Below, one piece after another: positions 57,650 to 64,000 of a stretch of 64,000 nucleotides of DNA. Positions within the stretch are counted from its first letter, which is position 1. Every line of letters starts with the position of its first letter. The stretch is from positions 13,871,495 to 13,935,494 of the forward strand of contig OZ007505.1 in NCBI GenBank assembly GCA_963931865.1. Direction: 5' to 3'. Source of the stretch: Axinella damicornis. Its lineage: Eukaryota > Porifera > Demospongiae > Axinellida > Axinellidae. The notes below the pieces were generated by a model, which saw only the letters and a list, made by a program, of their open reading frames with translations, was not told where the DNA came from and made no database searches. Both the position numbers and the translations under genes were made by a program.

Positions 57650-57949
57650 GGATCTTGGACATAGACAGTAGTTTGTAACAAACGTTTCGGTTACAGCCTG
57701 GTAATCTTCAGGCATGCACCCTGGCTAGTTTGTTTAGCAGCTAGGCTCACATGAACTAGCTAGATGCATAAGTGCACAACCATAAATAGTATCTGCACTG
57801 GATCTTGGACATAGACAGTAGTTAATAACAAACGTTTCGGTTACAGCCTGGTAATCTTCAGGCATGCACCCTGGCTAGTTTGTTTAGCAGCTAGGCTCAC
57901 ATGAACTAGCTAGATGCATAAGTGCACAACCATAAATAGTATCTGCACT
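57650..57949. repeat. tandem duplication, two 150-bp units
   Basis: GGATCTTGGACATAGACAGT begins both units (57650, 57800). The copies differ by only a few bases (GTTTGTAAC versus GTTAATAAC), implying a recent duplication. Confidence 0.9.
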
Positions 57950-58109
57950 ACAAGCCTTGCTCTGGTAGACAAACTAGACTTCCGGTAAATAGCTACTGAC
58001 CAGTAGCTAGTTAGATTTGCATCCTGAATTTCTATATGATAATCAATATAAAATCTGCTATCAAATCTGCTATCAAACTTGATTAAGTAATTACCTCACT
58101 AGAGAAAGT

Positions 58110-58235
58110 TACTAGTCTCACACTTTACATTACCGTGTCGTCACTCACCGCATCCTACATAGACTACAGTGAGACTACATAGAGCTAAGTTAGCTCTATG
58201 TAAAGTGCGAGACTACACTACTACTACTACTACTA
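58110..58235. repeat. hairpin and CTA trinucleotide tract
   Basis: AGTCTCACACTTTACAT and ATGTAAAGTGCGAGACT form arms, with an inner AGAGCTAAGTTAGCTCT palindrome. A CTA repeat follows. Confidence 0.7.
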
Positions 58236-58715
58236 TAGCACATCACAGTGAATTTAACACAATTCTGGAGCTCTATAGAGAAGTTGTAGAAGACAAGTGA
58301 ACTATTGAGGCATTTGTGAGATTTTTTTTGGCCATGTTAGCCTGGAGGCCAGAGTCTGGTATTTCATTGGTTGCCACAAGCATTCTCTGTACTCTGACCA
58401 GTCAATTTGGCTCTATCATTCTGTATAAACACCTGCCCTGTCGTGTGACCAGAGTCGAAAGCTAGCCTGAACTGCTGTCGGATTGCCTCTGCATGCTTCA
58501 CTGAAACCGACACGAACATTATGTAGCAATATTTTACTTCAATGCTGCATGCATCCATGCATCAGAACTGACTCTTCCTATTCTACAGAAGGGATGCAGG
58601 AGCCATCTCAGTGCAAAATTCTATGGTGGTTGATTTTGTTTCCGGTGTTTCACTTATTTCTGACGTAGGTGAAACCCATGTGACCACGCCCACTCATTAC
58701 GACCTCGACAAAGCC

Positions 58716-61700
58716 ATGGCTAGCGGTGGACAAGCTTCTTTGAATGCGATAGTAATTGGTGGGACAGGGGCAACTGGAAGGTGCCTGGTGGGCTCCCTCT
58801 TGAAAGCAAAGGTTCGCTAAGTAGCTTCTAGCTACGCTAGATCTATAGATCTCTTGGATCTGAGCCGACTGTTCTGGTAGCTACCGTTTGCAGTAGCCTC
58901 GCCGGGCCAGACCCACACGTTGGTCTGGCCCCGCGAGACTAGTGTGATAGATGCCTGACTATCATGGGCCGAGCTTGAGCAAGATTTCTGCAGCCATAGC
59001 TTGCTATGTGCTGTTGAAAGCAGTTTCGGTTGGTGTAAAGCAAAGTCCAGCTGTGTTATGTAGTGAAGGGTAAAGGATTGGGTTTCCTATAGTCTTGTTC
59101 CCAGTTGTCACAGCTGGAAACTATTCTGGAGAATAGCCTATTCTGTTTTTTGCTGCTTGTGGTAGAGTGATTGCTGTGTCCGTCGGTATATCAGCCAGTA
59201 TGTCAACAACATTAATGGCAGGACTTAGACCCAGTTTAATGCCTTTGCCAGATCAGGGAGTGTTTCATGAGAGACGGGAGCAGTAGAAATGGGAGCAATA
59301 CAACAGCGGTTAAGCCATATTCATGCACTGCATTCATCTGGTGTTATGAATACTTTTAGCTGTCCATTTATGCAAGCCATCTCGATCCTGCTGAGTGTGT
59401 ATTGGCTGGATCAGTATGCATTGTGTGTATGTGACACCATGTGTGTGTCTGCTCAGCCTGTCAACTCAGTTCTAGTAGTCTGAGATCAAAGCATTTGCCG
59501 TGTATAGTGTCATGTGCTTGCATTAACTGCATACGGGCTCCACCCCACAATGTCCTACATTTAGTACTACGGTGTGATATGACAACTCTGCTCTAACCTG
59601 CAGCAGAACTAATCACTCACCGTCCAATTTGACTGACACAAGAGACTTGACCAGTTGTTGGTTGTACACAAACAATAGTTTGACTCCCTTAGTTCACACA
59701 CATAGGTGGAATTTTAATCCAGTCTGTCACAAAATGTTGAACCCTGGCCATGTGGAGTCCACACAATGACAAGCATACGGCTGCACTGTCAGAGATGTTT
59801 CGTTGCTATTCAGTGATTCTGAATGCCATGGGAAAAGTGGATCGCTGCAAAGTGTCAACGTGAGAGACAATCTTGCGCACTTATTGCATTCATGGTTGTG
59901 TAAATCTCAACACTGCTCTAGCAGCTGCATCTGCAAGAAGTGTCTTGTGGTATGTGGAAAGCCAAAACATGAGTGGGCTGTGGTGGTGACAGCTATAGTT
60001 GCAGTGTGTCCGGTAAAGGCTAGGAATGTGAAACACGCAATTATTTCCGTTCAAGTGCAGCGCATAGTCATGTGCGAAGAAAAGGTGTCCAACCTCCTCT
60101 GGGTTACATGTATATACCAAAAAGTATAATTATCTCTTTAGCAGTTATACTCTTCACAGTTACAACAAGTGTACTCTGGAATGCAGAATTGGAGGTTGAT
60201 TGCTTATTCCAAGTAGAACCCACTGTTGTGTGCCTGCCTACCATATGTAACTTGGCTGCATTTACATTGGTGTCCAATCCAAATTTGCGTTAAAAAAAAG
60301 AAGCAATCAGATGCTACGATTTTGCCAAAATATGTATCCTTTCCACTTCCATATACACGAAATTCCCAAGCTCTTTCAAGCAATCACACTTACTTACCTA
60401 TGCATTACTGCGACAGACTGGACTATACCTACCATATGTCATCCTTTGTTTAAGAGGAGCACATAATGAGATGCATACTGGTCAGTAACCTTGTGAAGCC
60501 ATGTATTTCAAGTGGTTGCTAATATGCACAGTGCCTTCCATAGAGGCCTAGCGACAACACTGCAACACTCTCAGCGTCCCACACATCAGTGTAATTCACA
60601 CACATTCACACAATGTGCTGTATTTAATTTAGGTACCTTGTATCCTTTGTGGAATATAGGTTGCTAGGCAGAACAGTATAAAAGCAGAGTTCTTGTTCTT
60701 GTCAGTGTGTTCTATCTGGGGTCTTATCTAGTCTCGGTACCAGACTCTTCGCGCACGGCGGAAGAGTCTGGAAGACTGCCCATAGTCTGGCGCAGCCAGA
60801 CCCTCGCACGGGAAGGAGGGTCTGGAATCAAACCTATATACATTTTTGTCACGCTGCAACCATGAGTGAAGCCCCAATCAGATTGCAGAACCAGCTATTA
60901 CCACAGCATTACTTCCTGTGGTTTGCCTAAGTGTTTGCTGCATGTATAAATGTATTCACGATCCTTAAAATGTATTCACGAACGCTAATTAGATTCCCAC
61001 TGACAAAACCGCATATAGTTTTGATTCCAGACCCTCCTTCCTGTGCGAGGGTCTGGCTGCTCTGGCTGCGCCAGACTAGACTGCCCGTACAAGAGTGGTT
61101 CTGCATGCTAAGTAGATAAGAACCACAGTGGCTCCATATAGGGCACCTTGATTCCAAGGCGTTAAGTATGCTGCTTGCTTGTAGTTAACGTGCCGTTTAT
61201 GGAAGCGCTGTGGTTTGCAGATTCTTGGTGTCAGTATATGGGCAGTCTTCCAGACTATTCCGCTGTGCGCGAATAGTCTGGTACCGAGACTAGGTCTTAT
61301 CTTGTCAAGAGCGCATGATGACATCATTGTAAAAAACAATGATGTCATCATGCACTCTTGTGTACGTCTATTGTGTACGTCTATTGTGTACGTCTATTGG
61401 TTATTTGTGAAAGTATTCATCTGCTGCAAGTTAGTCAAGTTACCGCTCGGGTCCGTTATACCAGGAGCGCATGAGCCGCCAAAGGTGGCAAAGGAGCGTC
61501 GAACTCAGCGTGCACGCCCTAGCCTAAGTAGTAGTAGTACATGTCCCAAAGTTTTACCTTATGCGGCAAGAGGCCGTTACGTAGAAGTGTGAAAAACAAA
61601 TTGTTGTTTGTGCGGTACCGCAAAGGCCTTCCATATAAGATATAACCTTAAGGCGTGGGGGATTACAACATGTCTATACTAGTTCGACACTCCTTCATTG

Positions 61701-63402
61701 CCTTAATTCATCGCCTTAATTCAGTGGCTCATGCGCTACTGGTTACACATACTCTCTTTGTCAATCACCCAATACCGTAGTCGCTCCTTATTACCGTAGT
61801 TGCCGATTATTTCGCGTGGCAATACTTTTGTAGCTAGCCACTAAAATGACACACAATATTTGCAGGGGGAAATTTTCGCTGATTACATCACAGTGAAAAA
61901 TTAATTCCTCTCAGTAATAACTGACATGTGTAGGCGCGTATTCACTAACAAGCAACTACAGTAAGCAATGTGGGGCTCACTCAGGCATGTCGTGTTGCAA
62001 TACTAAATCGTGCTATTACTGTCTGTATGTGTAAAGCTGAAAATTTATGAACGTACGGCCTCCATTTATATATTTACCCAGCAACTTTACTTTTGGCATT
62101 CTTCTGTATGAATATTGCTACCTTAGTTGATCTCATGAATATCATTGTGCATGTAGGAGGGAGTGGTCAAGGTCACTGTGCTGAGTCGGCGTAAGGTGAC
62201 GGATCTACCAGAGCATTATGGCATTGACTTGACGGCAGAAGAGACTGGGGGAAGGCTGGTGCAACATATCGAAGGTTTAACCCCCATAGCTATATGTACT
62301 TTACAGTGGGTCATTGTTATCCTGATCTTGTTGTGTCCTAGACCTGGATGCAGTGAGTGACGACACGGTGAAGCAGCTGTGCACAGGGGGACATGTCTTC
62401 TTCAACTGCCTTGGGAGCTCACGCCGTCAAGCTGGCTCTGCTGTAAGTAATATACATGAGCATAGTCTTCATGTCAGAACAGTCCCTTGTCCACAGATGG
62501 GTATATGGGAGTCCCTACTATAGACATCAGACTGTTAAAAGAATGCTGAATGCTTGTTGCCCTCAAGTGGGTTTGAGCAAGCACTGTATCTTTGTCTAGC
62601 CTGTGTACTCAAATCTGTTAGCGGCAACAAATAGAACTCTACATTTTTGTGCATCCCTAGGATTACACGATCTGGAAGTCCTTGTGTCATGTCAAAGCTG
62701 GCTATAGGCTTTGTAGTTTCTTATGCCAATATCAACCGACTGAAATATCTGAGATTTGGAATTGAACCCAAGAGCTTCGGAAATTGTCACAGATGTCACA
62801 AACTTTCTCCTGCAATTTCCAATTGGCAATTTATTACGATACGATTTGTGGATGCCTTTTGAGAGTGTTATATGTTGTGAATAATCACATGATAGATCAC
62901 GATAAAATTGAGTTGTCACCAAATCTGAGTTCATCTCTCAAACCCGGGCAAGCAGTGCATGGATTACGATTTGTGAACATTAATTTGTGAATGTTCTGGA
63001 CAAGTAGTACATGGATTTGAGACTTGTGAACATCTGTGAATGTTCAGGGAAGGACTTAGGATCAAGCAGTGGTTTTCAACCTCAATTGAGATGTGAAGCC
63101 ATAACTCTTTGTTTGTGTTATGTGAGTTAATTACTATTTTGTGGTTGATCACTAACTGTTTTGAACAAGTAGAAGCATTTGAATTTTGCATAGTGATGAC
63201 CTAATTGCATGCTTCCATGTAATGCCCTCCTTTGTGCTGTGCACCTCCACCTCCTCAGCAAGCATTTGTCCATATCGATTCTGAGATCCCTGCTCGCCTG
63301 ATCCAGCTGGCACGAGATGCGGGAGTACCCCACTGCAGTGTGCTCACCTCGACAGGGGCCAACCCCAACAGCTGGTTTCTGTATATGAAGACAAAGGGAC
63401 AG
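58716..63402 (+). CDS. HTATIP2: HTATIP2/TIP30-like atypical short-chain dehydrogenase (5' part)
   Basis: Four exons join in frame: 58716-58811, 62157-62274, 62342-62442 and 63259-63402 (153 residues so far). A Rossmann nucleotide motif GGTGATG lies at about residues 15-21, followed by a VTVLSRRKVT strand as in the NADPH-binding family, a FFNCLGSSRRQAGSA segment matching the TIP30 CLGTTR region, and the active-site pair Tyr147/Lys151 (YMKTK, a YxxxK motif). The C-terminal third is not found before the window end. Known homologues are cytosolic/nuclear NADP(H)-binding regulators; the function here is inferred by homology. Confidence 0.82.
61306..61356. repeat. foldback AAGAGCGCATGATGACATCA...
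   Basis: AGAGCGCATGATGACATCAT and ATGATGTCATCATGCACTCT are inverted around a short A-rich loop. Three GTGTACGTCTATT units follow (about 61358-61398). Confidence 0.85.
61464..61744. mobile_element. short relative of the CAGGAGCGCAT TIR element
   Basis: CCAGGAGCGCATGAGCCGCC at the left and GTGGCTCATGCGCTACTGG at the right match the ends of the 40384 element. The interior is shorter and diverged. Confidence 0.6.
62443..63258. other. TIP30-like intron 3
   Basis: It contains two imperfect copies of a GATTTGTGAACAT-type phrase (about 62966 and 63013) with GGACAAGTAGTACATGGATT. No exon recognised. Confidence 0.4.
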
Positions 63403-63449
63403 GTAAACAGCTTGTTTGTCTGCCCATCTACCTATCTGCCGGTTTATTG

Positions 63450-63450
63450 A

Positions 63451-63507
<57 letters not shown>

Positions 63508-63515
63508 TTATCTTT
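63450..63515. repeat. TCTG/TATC microsatellite
   Basis: About six TCTG units followed by about ten TATC units, in the intron after TIP30-like exon 4. Confidence 0.9.
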
Positions 63516-63821
63516 CCATCTATTTGTCTACATATATATCTGTCTGTGTAGACTTTATATGCAGCATTCAATGTTCGAGTGGAAACCGCACTCCTGGTAG
63601 TCGGTGAATCATGGTGCAGGTCACAATGGGTTTATCCCAATTAATGCACATGGAAAAAATAATAACTGCCTACTGCCCTCCCAGTAAGTGCAGAGTGCCA
63701 ATGCTTCAGGATGAAGCATTGGGCTTCCTCTCATGTCTTGGTTGCCTCAGCAGACTCGTGATTGCATCCACGAGCTTGCTAGACTGGATCAACTCATACA
63801 TGTTTTGTTCCAATTAACGCA

Positions 63822-63875
63822 ATGGCAGCCAACGGGAAGACAGTGGAAGACAAAACACTCAACTCCACCACAAAG
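63822..63875 (+). CDS. possible first exon of a downstream gene
   Basis: ATG-initiated 18 codons (MAANGKTVEDKTLNSTTK) end exactly at a good donor (AAAG|GTGAGT). The peptide does not resemble the expected next part of TIP30 and there is no acceptor directly before it. The evidence is the start and donor only. Confidence 0.25.
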
Positions 63876-64000
63876 GTGAGTTTCAGCACACTTGTTTAGG
63901 TCATCGCAGACTACAAACATGACAATGTAGTCAGAATCTTTCCTGCGATCTGTGATTACCATGCGATTATTGGCTGAAGCCATCTTGCAATTGCCAGTAT

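Larger units (their letters stand above)
58812..62156. other. TIP30-like intron 1 with several hairpin repeats
   Basis: It holds hairpins of the CCAGACCC/GGGTCTGG type at about 58892-58941, 60727-60773, 60782-60825, 61025-61078 and 61247-61293, a foldback at 61306-61356 and a TIR relative at 61464-61744. The 110-codon frame near 59803 has no recognisable feature. Confidence 0.6.

Overview
This is a eukaryotic, intron-rich, repeat-rich window, most likely from an early-branching animal; a sponge is my best guess, but the sequence alone does not prove it. Reasons: GT-AG introns with clean phases, a PH-SH2 signalling adaptor of metazoan type, a clan-3-like cytochrome P450, a TIP30-like SDR, Pao/BEL LTR retrotransposons and many TIR micro-elements. 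There are no bacterial operons. I rebuilt gene models by hand from splice sites, reading phase and protein-family logic. All are predictions.

Layout. 1-3.2 kb: a TIR element carrying a HIRAN-like remnant, then repeats and a tRNA-derived SINE. 3.2-4.7 kb: an intronless type II membrane glycosyltransferase-like gene (GT1). 6.5-11.4 kb: the 3' part of a seven-exon nuclear-type gene ending in SILK and RVxF-like PP1-docking motifs. 11.8-18.5 kb: PH fragments, an SH2 adaptor copy A and a second glycosyltransferase (GT2), which can be joined in frame by one short intron. 18.9-28.3 kb: complete adaptor copy B (PH-SH2-proline-rich-YxxQ, 594 aa), whose introns hold a TRIM-like element and a recently inserted Pao/BEL element. 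29.0-55.3 kb: a 13-exon P450 (514 aa) with a compact TATA/GC-box promoter and DR1-type nuclear-receptor half-sites. Its second intron holds a decayed Pao/BEL element. Its fourth holds an unrecognised multi-exon gene on the opposite strand, a micro-exon array, a roughly 510-bp palindrome and a 200-N assembly gap flanked by duplicated sequence. 55.3-58.7 kb: repeats and one possible membrane-anchor exon. 58.7-63.4 kb: the 5' part of an HTATIP2/TIP30-like gene, then a possible first exon of another gene.

How the parts relate. The adaptor and glycosyltransferase genes look like products of segmental duplication (GT1 ... adaptor A-GT2, adaptor B). The most unusual prediction is that adaptor A and GT2 can be spliced into a cytosolic-SH2 / Golgi-lumen-transferase fusion. 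It needs transcript evidence.
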